A DNA stretch of 64,000 bases from Kibdelosporangium sp. MJ126-NF4 (GCF_000826545.1 NZ_CDME01000011.1:1688657-1752656), one strand, 5' to 3'. Counted from the first letter of the stretch, positions 48,874 through 58,142 are shown. Made by a program: numbers and translations. Notes: generated from the sequence alone by a model not told the origin.

Positions 48874-49548
48874 CCGTGTACTTGCGGCGATCGCCTCGGC
48901 ACGGCCGGACACCCTGAGCTTGGCGTAGATCGACGACAGGTTGTTGCGCACGGTCTTGGGCGCGAGGCGCAGTTCGCGGGCGATCGCGGCGGTGGACAGC
49001 CCGTCCAGCAACAGGTCCAGGATCTGCTGTTCCCGCGTGGTCAGCGCGGCGGTGCCGGTGTCGTCGAGCAGGCTGCCGATCCGGGACGCGATCTCGGCCC
49101 CGAAGATCACCTCACCCGCCGCCATGCCGCGGATCGCGGGCACGATACTGGCCTTGTCCGTGCCTTTCACCAGGTAGCCACGCGCACCGGCGCGGACTGC
49201 CGTGCGGATCGACGCGTCGTCGTCGAGCGCGGACACGACCAGGACCGCTGTGCCCGGCGCTGCGCGCAGCACGTCCCTGATGATGTCCATCCCCGCGTCG
49301 CATGGATCGAGGACGACCACGTCAGGGCGGTGCCGCAGGACCGCGCGGATGGTCTGCGGGCCGGGTCGCGCGCTGTCGACGACGACAATTCCGTCCATTG
49401 TGGATAGGTTGGCCTCGCGGTCGGCGAGCACGACCGTGACGGATGGGTTCGGTAATCGGTCGCCGCGCATGGCCGGAATTCTGGCCTCGGCGATTGCGGT
49501 TTCCTTGCAGCGGGCGAACCGGGAGCAGTCCGGGTGTTGAGGTGTCAT
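48868..49548 (-). CDS. Orphan LuxR/NarL-type response regulator
   Basis: Up to 226 residues; ATG 49548 or ATG 49470 could be the start, and neither has a good ribosome site. The receiver domain is abridged: VTVVLADREAN stands for the usual acidic pair, the phospho-acceptor Asp is in DVVVLDPCDAGMD, and YLVKGT keeps the conserved Lys. A LuxR helix-turn-helix closes the protein (LTTREQQILDLLLDGLSTAAIARELRLAPKTVRNNLSSIYAKL). No sensor kinase is adjacent, so it is an orphan. The short alpha1-beta2 stretch is unusual. Confidence 0.83.
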   Translation of the reverse strand: MTPQHPDCSRFARCKETAIAEARIPAMRGDRLPNPSVTVVLADREANLSTMDGIVVVDSARPGPQTIRAVLRHRPDVVVLDPCDAGMDIIRDVLRAAPGTAVLVVSALDDDASIRTAVRAGARGYLVKGTDKASIVPAIRGMAAGEVIFGAEIASRIGSLLDDTGTAALTTREQQILDLLLDGLSTAAIARELRLAPKTVRNNLSSIYAKLRVSGRAEAIAASTRS

Positions 49549-49573
49549 GGCGGCTATTCGGAGCCGTCCGGTG

Positions 49574-50203
49574 TCAGGGCTGCTTCGATGTCGTGCCCGG
49601 CTGCGGTTTCAACGCGTCGAGCATGCGGTTGATCATGCCGAGGTACTCCGTCTTCATTGCGGGTTTGGCCTGTTCGGGTGCGTTGGCCAAGGTCATCGCA
49701 GCGGCGGTGAGCATCCCGAAGACCAGCCGTGTCGCGGTCGCGAGCGGTTGCCGTTCGTAATGGCCTGCCGCCATCAGGTCGTCGAGCATGCGCTCGATCA
49801 GACCGTACGCCAGCACCTTTTCGGAGGCGAGCCACTGCGGCCAGCCGAGCGCGATCGGCCCCTCCTGCCAGACGAGCTTGCCGTACACGGGATCGCAGCA
49901 GCGTTCGAGGAAGGCGTCCAGCGCCATGTAGGCGGCTTCCTGTGGCGTGGCCGACTGCGCGGCCGCCGCGGCGCACTGGTCGAGTACGTCGGCCTCCAGC
50001 TCGTCGAAGACCGCTTCGAACAGCGCGGTCTTGTTGGCGAAGTGGTGGTAGATCGCGCCGCGGGTGGCCTGGATGTCGGTCGCGATGTCCTCGAGCGCCG
50101 TGCCGGTGAAGCCCTGTTCGGCGAACCTGCGGGTGGCCGCCGCCAGCAACGCCGCCCTGGTGGCCTGTGAGTACTGCTCGCGTCGGCTCGCAACCCTGGA
50201 CAT
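49574..50203 (-). CDS. TetR family regulator beside second P450
   Basis: A 209-residue TetR. ATG 50203 (MSRVASRREQYSQATRAALLAAATRRFAEQGFTGTALEDIATDIQATRGAIYHHFANKTALFEAVF) is preferred over the longer open frame since a -10 box TATGCT lies 6 nt upstream and the DNA-binding domain begins right there. The operator between this gene and the P450 sits directly behind that -10 box, predicting autorepression as well as control of the P450. Confidence 0.9.
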   Translation of the reverse strand: MSRVASRREQYSQATRAALLAAATRRFAEQGFTGTALEDIATDIQATRGAIYHHFANKTALFEAVFDELEADVLDQCAAAAAQSATPQEAAYMALDAFLERCCDPVYGKLVWQEGPIALGWPQWLASEKVLAYGLIERMLDDLMAAGHYERQPLATATRLVFGMLTAAAMTLANAPEQAKPAMKTEYLGMINRMLDALKPQPGTTSKQP

Positions 50204-50209
50204 GCGCAA

Positions 50210-50234
50210 AGCATAGGACATACATTGTGTATGT
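50210..50234. promoter_or_regulatory. TetR operator ACATACA-TTG-TGTATGT with -10 box
   Basis: ACATACA (50218-50224) and TGTATGT (50228-50234) are exact reverse complements with spacer TTG. On the minus strand the -10 box TATGCT (50215-50210) for the TetR gene is adjacent; on the plus strand a TTGTGT-N16-TATGTG promoter for the P450 overlaps the site. Confidence 0.72.
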
Positions 50235-50264
50235 GACCGACATCGCGTATGTGAGGAGCTCCTT

Positions 50265-51491
50265 ATGACGGAGCCGGAGAAGATCTGGTTCAACCCGTAC
50301 CTGCCGGGGTTTCTCGAAGATCCGTACCCGCACTACCGGCAGCTGACCGAGCAGCACCCGGTGCAGGACCACCCGCTGGGGTTCTGGTTCCTCAGCCGGT
50401 ACGAGGACGTGCTCGCGCTGCTGCGGGCAGGCCAGTCGGTGGAGGTCCGGATGAGCGAAGGCGTGGCGCGGCAGCAGGCCGAGACGCTCACCGGTGAGGA
50501 GACGAGCGTGATGAACGCGTCCATGCTCGACCGGGACCCGCCCGACCACACGCGGCTGCGCGCACTGGTCACGAAGGTGTTCACTCGGCGCGCGATCGCC
50601 GCGCTCGAACCGATGATCGTCGAACTGGTGGACGCGGCGCTGGACCGGATGGCCGAGCAGGGTAGCTCGGACCTGGTGGAACAGCTGGCTTTCCCATTGC
50701 CGTTCGCGGTGATCTCCCGGATGCTCGGCGTGCCACCGGTCGACAGCGCCAGGGTCCGTGAGCTGTCCGGCACGCTGGTGCGGTCGCTGGAAGTGGTCGG
50801 TGACGAGGAGACCGAGCGCGCGATCATGGCGGCGAGGACCGAGCTGGCCGCGATGACCAGGGACCTGGTCGCGTGGAAACGGGCCAACCCGGCCGACGAC
50901 CTGCTGACCGCGTTGATCACGGCCGAGCACGACGGCCAGGTGCTCAACGAGGACGAACTGGTCGCCCAGATCATCCTGCTCTACGTCGCCGGTCACGAGA
51001 CGACCGTGAACCTGATCGCCAACGGAACCCACGCGCTGCTGCGCGATCCCGGCCAGTTCGACCTGCTGCGCGAACAGCCGGACCTGATCGGCAACGCGGT
51101 GGAGGAGTTCCTGCGCTACGACTCTCCGGTGCAGCAGACCAGAAGGATCATCGTCACGCCGTACACGGTGCGGGGCGTCGAGATCCCGGTCGGATCGTTC
51201 GTGGTCGCCTGTCTGGCCGCGGCCAACCGCGACGAGCGGGTGTTCGGCGCGGACGCGGCCGAACTGCGGCTGGACCGCGGGAAAGCCCGCAACCACCTGT
51301 CGTTCGGCGGGGGCCCGCACCACTGCCTCGGCGCGGCGCTGGCCCGGATGGAAGGCCAGATCGCCATCGGCCGTCTCGTGCACCGCTTTCCCGAGCTGTC
51401 ACTGGGCGGCGAGGTCGAGTACAACAACCGGATCAACCTGCGCGGCCTGAACTCGCTGCCGGTCAAGGTTCGCGCCACCGTGCCCGGCTGA
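50265..51491 (+). CDS. Cytochrome P450 (second)
   Basis: A 408-residue P450 starting at ATG 50265 with AGGAG upstream. It has FNPYLPGFLEDPYPHYRQL at the N-terminus, the oxygen-binding helix LLYVAGHETTVNLI, ExxR in EEFLRYDSPV and heme motif FGGGPHHCLGAALAR. It fits the CYP107-like actinomycete group. It is probably repressed by the divergent TetR. The next gene on the other strand ends inside it by 29 bp. Confidence 0.94.
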   Translation: MTEPEKIWFNPYLPGFLEDPYPHYRQLTEQHPVQDHPLGFWFLSRYEDVLALLRAGQSVEVRMSEGVARQQAETLTGEETSVMNASMLDRDPPDHTRLRALVTKVFTRRAIAALEPMIVELVDAALDRMAEQGSSDLVEQLAFPLPFAVISRMLGVPPVDSARVRELSGTLVRSLEVVGDEETERAIMAARTELAAMTRDLVAWKRANPADDLLTALITAEHDGQVLNEDELVAQIILLYVAGHETTVNLIANGTHALLRDPGQFDLLREQPDLIGNAVEEFLRYDSPVQQTRRIIVTPYTVRGVEIPVGSFVVACLAAANRDERVFGADAAELRLDRGKARNHLSFGGGPHHCLGAALARMEGQIAIGRLVHRFPELSLGGEVEYNNRINLRGLNSLPVKVRATVPG

Positions 51492-52603
51492 CGCTCGCGA
51501 ACAGTCCCAAGGGGACAGTGAGGACGGCGGAGACGAGGAAGATCGTTCCGTAGGCGCCTGCCTCGACGAGCCCGGCGACGGCCGCGGCGGCGACCGCGCT
51601 GCCCGCGAACAAAGCCGTGGCGAACAAGGAGATCATCGTCGCGCGGGCGTCCGGCACGACCTCGGTCGCCCACGTCTGCAACGACGAGTGCATCGCCGTC
51701 CACGCCAGTCCGAGCAGGACGGCGGCGATCACCGTGATCGCCGGAGTCTGTTCGATGGCAAGCAGAGCGCACGCGAGCACCGCCGAGGCGGCGCCGACTC
51801 CGATGAACACGGCGGCGTGTAACCGCTTGGTGAGTCTGACGATCATGCGTGTCATCACGAACACGGCCAGTCCGAAGACCGCTGTGACCGCACCGGCGAC
51901 AGTCGGTGTGCTCCCCGACTGCTCGACGGCGGGCGGGAGCAACGTGAGAACACCCAGCAGCACAACGCCTTCAGAGAAGGCCATCAGCAGCACCAGCACG
52001 GCGGCCCTGGTCCTGCCCACGGCGACCACGGCCTTGACGACACCGCTTCCCCTGCGGGTCAACGGCAGCTGCGGCAGACGCCTGAGCAGCACGGTGAGCG
52101 CAAGCGCGGCCACACCGGTCACGACGAAAGCCCGCCCGCCACGACAGCAGTTGGGCCGTCAGCCCCGCGCCGACCGACGCGAGCCCGATGCCCAACGCGG
52201 TGCCGACCATCAGCCGGGCGATCTCCGGCTGACGTTCCCGCGCCGCAACCGTGTCACCGAGGTAGACCAGGCTGGCCGGATAGGCCGCGCCGAAGAAACC
52301 ACCGGCAAGGCCACGGCTCACCGCGAGCAGGACCGGAGTGGACACGAACGCCGCGGCGATCGTCGAGACCGCCGCGGCGAGCATGGTCAGCCGCATCGTC
52401 CTGACCAGACCCAACGCGTCCGACACCGTGCCCCACACCAGTTGCATCAGCCCGTAGACAAGGAAGTACACACTGGCCGCGCGCACCACTTCGGACAGCG
52501 GGACATCGAGGTCGGCGGCGATGGAGACCAGCATCGGCGGCATCACGAACCGGTCGAGTGTGCTCACGAACGTGGTGAGCTGCAACAGCCGGATCGTCCG
52601 CAC
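51463..52603 (-). pseudogene. MFS transporter interrupted by a +1 frameshift
   Basis: A 12-helix MFS transporter broken into two frames. The first part runs from ATG 52603 (TIRLLQLTTFVSTLDRFVMPPML, then LMQLVWGTVSDALGLVRTMRL, the motif-A loop) to about 52130 and then reads nonsense. The rest, from VTGVAALALTVLL to a stop at 51463, is in another frame. Removing one T from a TTT triplet (AAA at 52127-52129 on the plus strand) restores GFVVTGVAAL and a continuous ~379-residue protein. This is either a real inactivating mutation or a sequencing error. Confidence 0.85.
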
Positions 52604-52629
52604 AGGCCGACGCTACTGGACCCCCTACC

Positions 52630-52635
52630 TTGACA
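52630..52635 (+). promoter_or_regulatory. -35-like TTGACA upstream of lipoprotein gene
   Basis: TTGACA sits 29 bp before the lipoprotein start. A matching -10 box is not clear, so the promoter assignment is tentative. Confidence 0.3.
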
Positions 52636-52663
52636 GCTCAAGGTGACAGGGCACACTCATGCT

Positions 52664-53290
52664 ATGCGAGTGCGCGGTTTGACGGTGGTGTTATGTGGTC
52701 TGCTGGCGGTCGGGTGTACGTCGCAGGTTGCCGGTACAGCGGTGCCGACCGAGTCGACTGGATCGACTGGGCAGACGCGGTGCAAGGGCGGGGCTGTGCC
52801 GGTCGCGGCCTCCGGTCCGTTGAACACGTTGATGCCGTCCAAGACCCGGTATGTCACCAACGACAAGCCGAGCACGGACCGTGCGATGTCCGCCCAGGAT
52901 CTGGCCCCGCAGGACGAAGGCGAGCGGAAGGCGCTGCGCGACGCGGGCTTTCGCGGGGCGTGGACCCGGGTTTTCGAGTCCGGGTCCGATTCCATCGCGC
53001 GGTACCGCCGCGAGACCTACTCGCTGTACGAGTTCGCCACCGCGGACGGTGCCTGCGACTACCAGCAGTACGTCGACGATCTGCGGCAAGCCAACCCGGT
53101 GACTGTCCACGGTGTGCCCGAGGCGTCCGAGGTCAGTACGGGCCCTTCCGCGGGTACGGAGGCGACGACCACGATCGCGGCCACCAAGGGCCGGTTCCGC
53201 GTCGTCGCCACAGCCGAAGCGCGAGACGGGTCCCTTGCTCGGTACGGCGCGATGGACATCTTCGAACTGTTCTGCGCGCGGGTGACCTGA
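52664..53290 (+). CDS. Uncharacterised small lipoprotein
   Basis: A 208-residue lipoprotein from ATG 52664, with signal MRVRGLTVVLCGLLAVGC (Cys18). The mature part has no membrane helix and is rich in Ser, Thr and charged residues: RCKGGAVPVAASGPLNTLMPSKTRY, RRETYSLYEFATADGACDYQQYVDDL, and a C-terminus ending MDIFELFCARVT. I do not recognise the family; it may be one of the many actinomycete surface lipoproteins of unknown role. Its stop and the converging kinase gene's stop share TGATCA. Confidence 0.75.
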   Translation: MRVRGLTVVLCGLLAVGCTSQVAGTAVPTESTGSTGQTRCKGGAVPVAASGPLNTLMPSKTRYVTNDKPSTDRAMSAQDLAPQDEGERKALRDAGFRGAWTRVFESGSDSIARYRRETYSLYEFATADGACDYQQYVDDLRQANPVTVHGVPEASEVSTGPSAGTEATTTIAATKGRFRVVATAEARDGSLARYGAMDIFELFCARVT

Positions 53291-54214
53291 TCAGATGACT
53301 TCCGCGATCGGCGGCATCGCACGCCAGGTGTCCATCGCGGGCCGGATGCCCTCGGCCAGCGACGGCATGTCCGGCACTTGGGCGAGGCACGCCACGACCT
53401 GCAGCATCCGGATGCCTTCCATCAGCCGCAGCGCGGTCTCGTTCAACGGCCTGCCCGACGCCTGCGCGTACGCCTGCTCGCCGTCCGGTCCGGCGAAGGC
53501 CAGGTCCCACTCCACCGGGCCGCGCGTGACCAGCTCGAAGTCCGAGCAGAGTTCGCCGTCCGGTGTGGCGATGAGGTTGTAGAGCGGCGCGTCGCCGTGG
53601 ATCACCTGCGGTCGCACGTCGGGGAACGCGGTCCTGAACGCGTCCTCGCTTTCGATCAGCGGCTGCACTGTCGCCCAGTCCCGGACCGCGTGGTCGAGGT
53701 TCTCCTGGCTGACCAGGTCGCGGCGGTCGGCGAGGAACGCGAACGAGTTGTCGAAGAACGGGCCGAACGAGTCCATGAACGGCAGCTCACCCGGGTACTC
53801 CCGGAGCGCTTCGTGCAGGTCCGCCGCGAGCCGGGCGGCACGGGCCGGTGGCACCTCCGCGTCCTTGACCTGCTTGACGTGCTGCCAGAACGTCATCGAG
53901 AAGCCGTCGTGGTCCACCGGCTCACGCGGCACGAGCGGGCTCGGCGCGACGACCGGGTGCCCGCGGTCGGCCAGCCAGCCCGCCACGGCCAGCTCCCGCC
54001 GCTGGGTGGCCCGCTGCTCGGCCGGTGTGGTCCACGCGGGCAGGACTGTCGGCACCCGGACGACCACCGGTGACGGCGCCAGGTGCACGATGACGGAGAA
54101 CACGCTGTACAGGACCTGTGGCTCGGTGACCGTGAGCCCGAGGTCGCGGCCCGCGACGGCCGCCGCGTCACGCGCCCGGTCGGTGCGGGCCGCCACTTGT
54201 TCGTCGGTGAGCAT
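53291..54214 (-). CDS. APH-fold phosphotransferase (aminoglycoside-kinase-like)
   Basis: A 307-residue kinase-fold protein from ATG 54214 (the longer open frame is unlikely). It has the N-lobe segment VTEPQVLYSVFSVIVHLAPSPVVVRVP, the catalytic loop VIHGDAPLYNLI (His-Gly-Asp...Asn) and the metal-binding DFELVTRGPVEWDLAF. Family members phosphorylate aminoglycosides, choline, homoserine and other alcohols. The substrate here is not known. The gene converges with the lipoprotein gene, stop to stop. Confidence 0.85.
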   Translation of the reverse strand: MLTDEQVAARTDRARDAAAVAGRDLGLTVTEPQVLYSVFSVIVHLAPSPVVVRVPTVLPAWTTPAEQRATQRRELAVAGWLADRGHPVVAPSPLVPREPVDHDGFSMTFWQHVKQVKDAEVPPARAARLAADLHEALREYPGELPFMDSFGPFFDNSFAFLADRRDLVSQENLDHAVRDWATVQPLIESEDAFRTAFPDVRPQVIHGDAPLYNLIATPDGELCSDFELVTRGPVEWDLAFAGPDGEQAYAQASGRPLNETALRLMEGIRMLQVVACLAQVPDMPSLAEGIRPAMDTWRAMPPIAEVI

Positions 54215-54317
54215 GCCTGAATCCTGGCATACATCCGTTACCGGCGATTCATCCTTTGGTACCGTCGCCATCACCCGATGGCCGGATTCGCCGAAGTGGA
54301 CTGTCTATAGAGGACGG

Positions 54318-54911
54318 TCAGTTGTCGGAACCGCGGCGGTGCCTGCGTACGCTCTCCTCGACCAGGTCGAGCACCGGCTCGAGGTCGTCGGCGGGCAGGC
54401 CCATCGCCAGGTGCGAGACGAGGCCTTCCAGCACCAGTTCGAGGAACGCCGTGAGCACCTTCACGTCGATGTCGTCACGCAGGTTCCCGGCTTCACGCTG
54501 ACGCTGCAGACGCTGCCGGGTCGCCTCGGTCAGCGCCTCGGACCGCTCGGCCCACCGGCCGCGGAACTCCGGGTCGGTGCGCAGCCGCCGGGAGACCTCC
54601 AGCCGGGTGCCGAGCCAGTCGGCCGGGTGGTCCTGTCCCGCCGGTGCCGCCAGCAGGTCCCGCATCACCTGGACGAGACCTTGTTCGGCGACCACGTCGG
54701 CCATCCGGCGCGCCTCGTCCTCGGCCAGCGCGAGGAACAGCGACTCCTTGTCGCGGAAGTGGTGGAAGATCGCACCCCGGGACAGGCCGGTGGCCTCTTC
54801 GAGCCTGCGTACGGTCGCGCCTTCGTAGCCGAAGCGTGCGAAACAGGTCCGCGCGCCGTCGAGGATCTGGCGGCGGCGGGCGTCGAGGTGGTCCTGGCTG
54901 ACCCTTGGCAT
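54318..54911 (-). CDS. AcnR-like TetR regulator
   Basis: A 197-residue TetR. ATG 54911 gives MPRVSQDHLDARRRQILDGARTCFARFGYEGATVRRLEEATGLSRGAIFHHFRDKESLFLALAEDEARRMA, which is close to AcnR, the repressor of aconitase in corynebacteria and relatives. The C-terminal ligand-binding domain follows. No aconitase gene is next to it in this window. An inverted/direct-repeat region with ACGTACTG lies just upstream at 54941-54968. Confidence 0.82.
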   Translation of the reverse strand: MPRVSQDHLDARRRQILDGARTCFARFGYEGATVRRLEEATGLSRGAIFHHFRDKESLFLALAEDEARRMADVVAEQGLVQVMRDLLAAPAGQDHPADWLGTRLEVSRRLRTDPEFRGRWAERSEALTEATRQRLQRQREAGNLRDDIDVKVLTAFLELVLEGLVSHLAMGLPADDLEPVLDLVEESVRRHRRGSDN

Positions 54912-54940
54912 CGAACGATCGTCCCACGTGCTGGGCAACT

Positions 54941-54968
54941 ATTGCAATCCGTACGTACTGATTGCAAT
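54941..54968. promoter_or_regulatory. ATTGCAAT pair and GTACGTAC palindrome upstream of acnR-like gene
   Basis: ATTGCAAT occurs at 54941-54948 and 54961-54968, exactly 20 bp apart, and the palindrome GTACGTAC lies between them at 54951-54958. Published AcnR boxes end in GTACTG, and GTACGTACTG here contains that half. The arrangement suggests autoregulation. Confidence 0.5.
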
Positions 54969-55133
54969 CGCCGGGCCGCACTCAGAGTAACAGGGATTGA
55001 CAGCGGGTCCGCCGAAGGTGTGTGATCCCACTCATAGATAGGAAACTTTCTTATCTAATTATGGTCCGCAGTGAATCCGCCCCAGAAATCCGCCGCAGTA
55101 CCTCCGCCCCGACAATCCCTGTAGGAGGCCTCA

Positions 55134-58076
55134 GTGGCACCCCGTTCCCGATGGTGCGGGACGTTAATGTCCTGCGCCACGGCCGTTGCGACCGTGTTCG
55201 CACTGGCTCCGGTCGTCAGCGCCGATACCGCAGGCGCCGCCGCCACCAAATACGAAGCCGAAACCGCCACGATCACCCAGGGCGTCGTGGAGTCCAACCA
55301 CGCCGGGCACTCCGGCACCGGTTTCGTCAACTACGACAACGTGGTCGGCAGTGCCGTCGAGTTCACCGCGGACGCCGCGCAGGCAGGCACCGCGACGCTG
55401 AAGTTCCGGTTCGCCAACGGCACGACAACGAACCGGCCGATGGACATCTCGGTCAACGGAACTGTTGTCGCGCAGAACGTCGCGTTCGACGGCACCGGTG
55501 CGTGGACGACGTGGCAGGACGTGACGGTCACCACGCAGTTCGCCGCCGGGGCCAACAAGGTCAAGGCGACCGCGACCACCGCGGCTGGCGGACCCAACCT
55601 GGACTACCTCGACGCCGACGTCGCCGCCCCGCCCGCGGGCAACGACCACGAGGCCGAGGACGCGACGATCGCGCAGGGCGTCGTGGAGTCCAACCACGCC
55701 GGATTCTCCGGGCGTGGTTTCGTCAACTACGACAATGTGGCAGGCAGTTCGGTCGAGTGGACGGTGAACGGGCCGGGCGCGGTCGACCTGGTTCTGCGTT
55801 ACGCCAACGGAACCACGGTGAACCGGCCGATGGACATCGCGGTCAACGGCACTGTCGTCTCGGCCGGACTGGCCTTCGAGGGCACCGGTGCCTGGACGAC
55901 CTGGCAGACCGCGACGGTGAAAGCCACGCTCACAGCCGGGCCGAACAAGATCAAGGCCGCGGCGACCACCGCCAACGGCGGACCCAACACGGACAAGCTG
56001 ACGGTCCAGATCACCGACAACGAGGCGCCGTCCGCGCCGCCGAACCTGCGCTCCACGGGCAAGACCGCCAGGACGACGTCGCTGGCGTGGGACGCGGCCT
56101 CGGACAACGTGGGCGTCGCGGGCTACGACGTCTACCAGCATGGTCAGTTCATGAAGACCGTGGCGGGCAACGTGCTCGCGACCACGGTCGAGGGACTGCA
56201 GCCCAACACCGAGTACGACTGGACGGTGCTCGCGAAGGACGTGGCGGGCAACGTCTCCCAGGCAAGCAACAACGTCGTCGTGCGCACAGACCCCGCGCCG
56301 CCGGACAACGAGCCGCCGACAGTGCCGGGCAACCTGACCGCGCCGCGCAAGACAGCGACCACAGTGGACCTGGCGTGGACCGCGTCGACCGACAACGAGA
56401 AGGTCAGCGGATACGACATCTTCACCGACGGCGCGCAGTCCGGCTCGGCCGACGGCTCGGCGACCAGCACCACCGTGGCGGGCCTGACCACCGGCAAGGA
56501 GTACAGGTTCAAGGTCCGTGCCCGTGACGCGGCAGGCAACGTCTCCGGCTTCAGCAACGAGATCGCGGCGACGCCGACACAGGGCGGCCCGGCGGGCGTG
56601 CCGAACCCCGGCACGGTCAGCACCATCGCCAGCGGCGTGGATGTGGCGTGGGGCGTGGTGTTCCTGCCCGACGGCTCGGCGTTGTTCAGCGAGCGCAACA
56701 CGTTCAACATCTACCGGATCACCGAGGGCGGCACGAAGCAGCTGGCAGGCAAGATCAGCCAGGCGGCGGGCACCAACGGTGAGGGCGGTCTGCTCGGCCT
56801 CGAGGTCGCGCCGACGTTCGCGCAGGACCACTGGTTGTACGTCTACCACACGACCTCCGGCGACAACCGGATCATCCGGATCAAGTACGAGAACGGCCAA
56901 CTGGTGCAGGGCTCCTACCAGGTGCTTCTGCAAGGCCTCGCGCGCAACCGGTTCCACAACGGCGGCAGGCTGCGGTTCGGCCCGGACGGCAAGCTCTACG
57001 CGTCCGTCGGTGACGCGCAGAACAAGGCCAACGCGCAGAACAACAACTCCCTCAACGGCAAGATCCTGCGGATCAACCCGGACGGCACGGTCCCGTCGGA
57101 CAACCCGTTCGGCAACGCGGTGTGGAGCAAGGGACACCGCAACCCGCAGGGACTGGACTTCGACTCACAGGGCCGCCTGTGGGAAGCGGAGTTCGGCGAC
57201 AGCACCCAGGACGAGGTCAACCTGATCACCAAGGGCGGCAACTACGGCTGGCCCAACTGCGAGGGAACGACCGGTGACGGCTGCGCCGGGACCGTCGCGC
57301 CGAAGAAGACGTGGTCGACCAGCCAGGCATCGCCGAGCGGGCTGACCATCATCAACGACCACGTGTTCGTGGCGACCACGGTCGGCCAGCGCGTCTACCG
57401 GATGCGCATCGACGCCAACAGCAACCTGGTCGACCAGCAGACGTACTTCCAGAGCACGTACAACCGGCTGCGCACAGTCGAGGTCGACCACGACGGAGAC
57501 ATCTGGCTGACCACGTCGACCGACAAGGACGGCACCGACAACAACGACCGCATCCTGCACGTGGACATCCAGTACTCGGGCGGTGGCGAGTTCAAACTGA
57601 CCAGCTCGGCCTTCGCCGACAACGCGATGATCCCCGCGAAGCACACGTGTGCGGGCGACGGAACGGCGGGCCAGGACCCGTCACCGCCGCTGGCGTGGGG
57701 AAAGGAAGCCAACGCCAAGAGCTACGCGATCGTGTTCGCCGACCGGGTCAACGACGGCAACAAACGGCACTGGGCCATCTGGGACATCCCGGCGGCCACC
57801 CTGTCGTTGCCGGAGAACCTCGGCGCCGGGTTCACCGTGCCCGACCAGGGCGGCGCCAAGCAGAAGGCGATGGGCAGCGGCGCCAACGCGCAGAAGTACT
57901 TCGGTCCGTGCCCCGGCGGCAGCACCAACCCGTACACGTTCACGCTGTACTCGGTGAACGTGGCGACGCTGCCGGGCGTCACCTCGTCCAGTGGCCTTGA
58001 CGTGATCCAGAACGCCATCGTCGCCAACAGCGGGGCCAACACCGTCCTCAGGGGACGGTCGAACGCCTCGACGTGA
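55134..58076 (+). CDS. Secreted CBM-FN3-sugar dehydrogenase-PEBP protein
   Basis: A 980-residue exported protein from GTG 55134 (GTAGGAGG upstream). Order by residue: signal peptide (1-30), two CBM6/35-type carbohydrate-binding modules (about 38-155, with YEAETATITQ, and about 172-290, with HEAEDATIAQ), two fibronectin III domains (about 300-385 and 395-480), a PQQ-dependent glucose/sorbosone dehydrogenase beta-propeller (about 490-810; DVAWGVVFLPDGSALFSER, GGRLRFGPDGKLYASVGD, GHRNPQGLDFDSQG, GGNYGWP) and a PEBP/YbhB-like domain (about 820-975; NAMIPAKHTCAGDG, SPPLAW, HWAIWDIPA). The two CBMs and the two FN3 domains are paired copies. Confidence 0.9.
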   Translation: MAPRSRWCGTLMSCATAVATVFALAPVVSADTAGAAATKYEAETATITQGVVESNHAGHSGTGFVNYDNVVGSAVEFTADAAQAGTATLKFRFANGTTTNRPMDISVNGTVVAQNVAFDGTGAWTTWQDVTVTTQFAAGANKVKATATTAAGGPNLDYLDADVAAPPAGNDHEAEDATIAQGVVESNHAGFSGRGFVNYDNVAGSSVEWTVNGPGAVDLVLRYANGTTVNRPMDIAVNGTVVSAGLAFEGTGAWTTWQTATVKATLTAGPNKIKAAATTANGGPNTDKLTVQITDNEAPSAPPNLRSTGKTARTTSLAWDAASDNVGVAGYDVYQHGQFMKTVAGNVLATTVEGLQPNTEYDWTVLAKDVAGNVSQASNNVVVRTDPAPPDNEPPTVPGNLTAPRKTATTVDLAWTASTDNEKVSGYDIFTDGAQSGSADGSATSTTVAGLTTGKEYRFKVRARDAAGNVSGFSNEIAATPTQGGPAGVPNPGTVSTIASGVDVAWGVVFLPDGSALFSERNTFNIYRITEGGTKQLAGKISQAAGTNGEGGLLGLEVAPTFAQDHWLYVYHTTSGDNRIIRIKYENGQLVQGSYQVLLQGLARNRFHNGGRLRFGPDGKLYASVGDAQNKANAQNNNSLNGKILRINPDGTVPSDNPFGNAVWSKGHRNPQGLDFDSQGRLWEAEFGDSTQDEVNLITKGGNYGWPNCEGTTGDGCAGTVAPKKTWSTSQASPSGLTIINDHVFVATTVGQRVYRMRIDANSNLVDQQTYFQSTYNRLRTVEVDHDGDIWLTTSTDKDGTDNNDRILHVDIQYSGGGEFKLTSSAFADNAMIPAKHTCAGDGTAGQDPSPPLAWGKEANAKSYAIVFADRVNDGNKRHWAIWDIPAATLSLPENLGAGFTVPDQGGAKQKAMGSGANAQKYFGPCPGGSTNPYTFTLYSVNVATLPGVTSSSGLDVIQNAIVANSGANTVLRGRSNAST

Positions 58077-58142
58077 GACCGCTCGGGTGGCCGGACCTTG
58101 GCGGCGATCCGGTCATCCGAGCACCCAACCCGCGCTGTTTTC

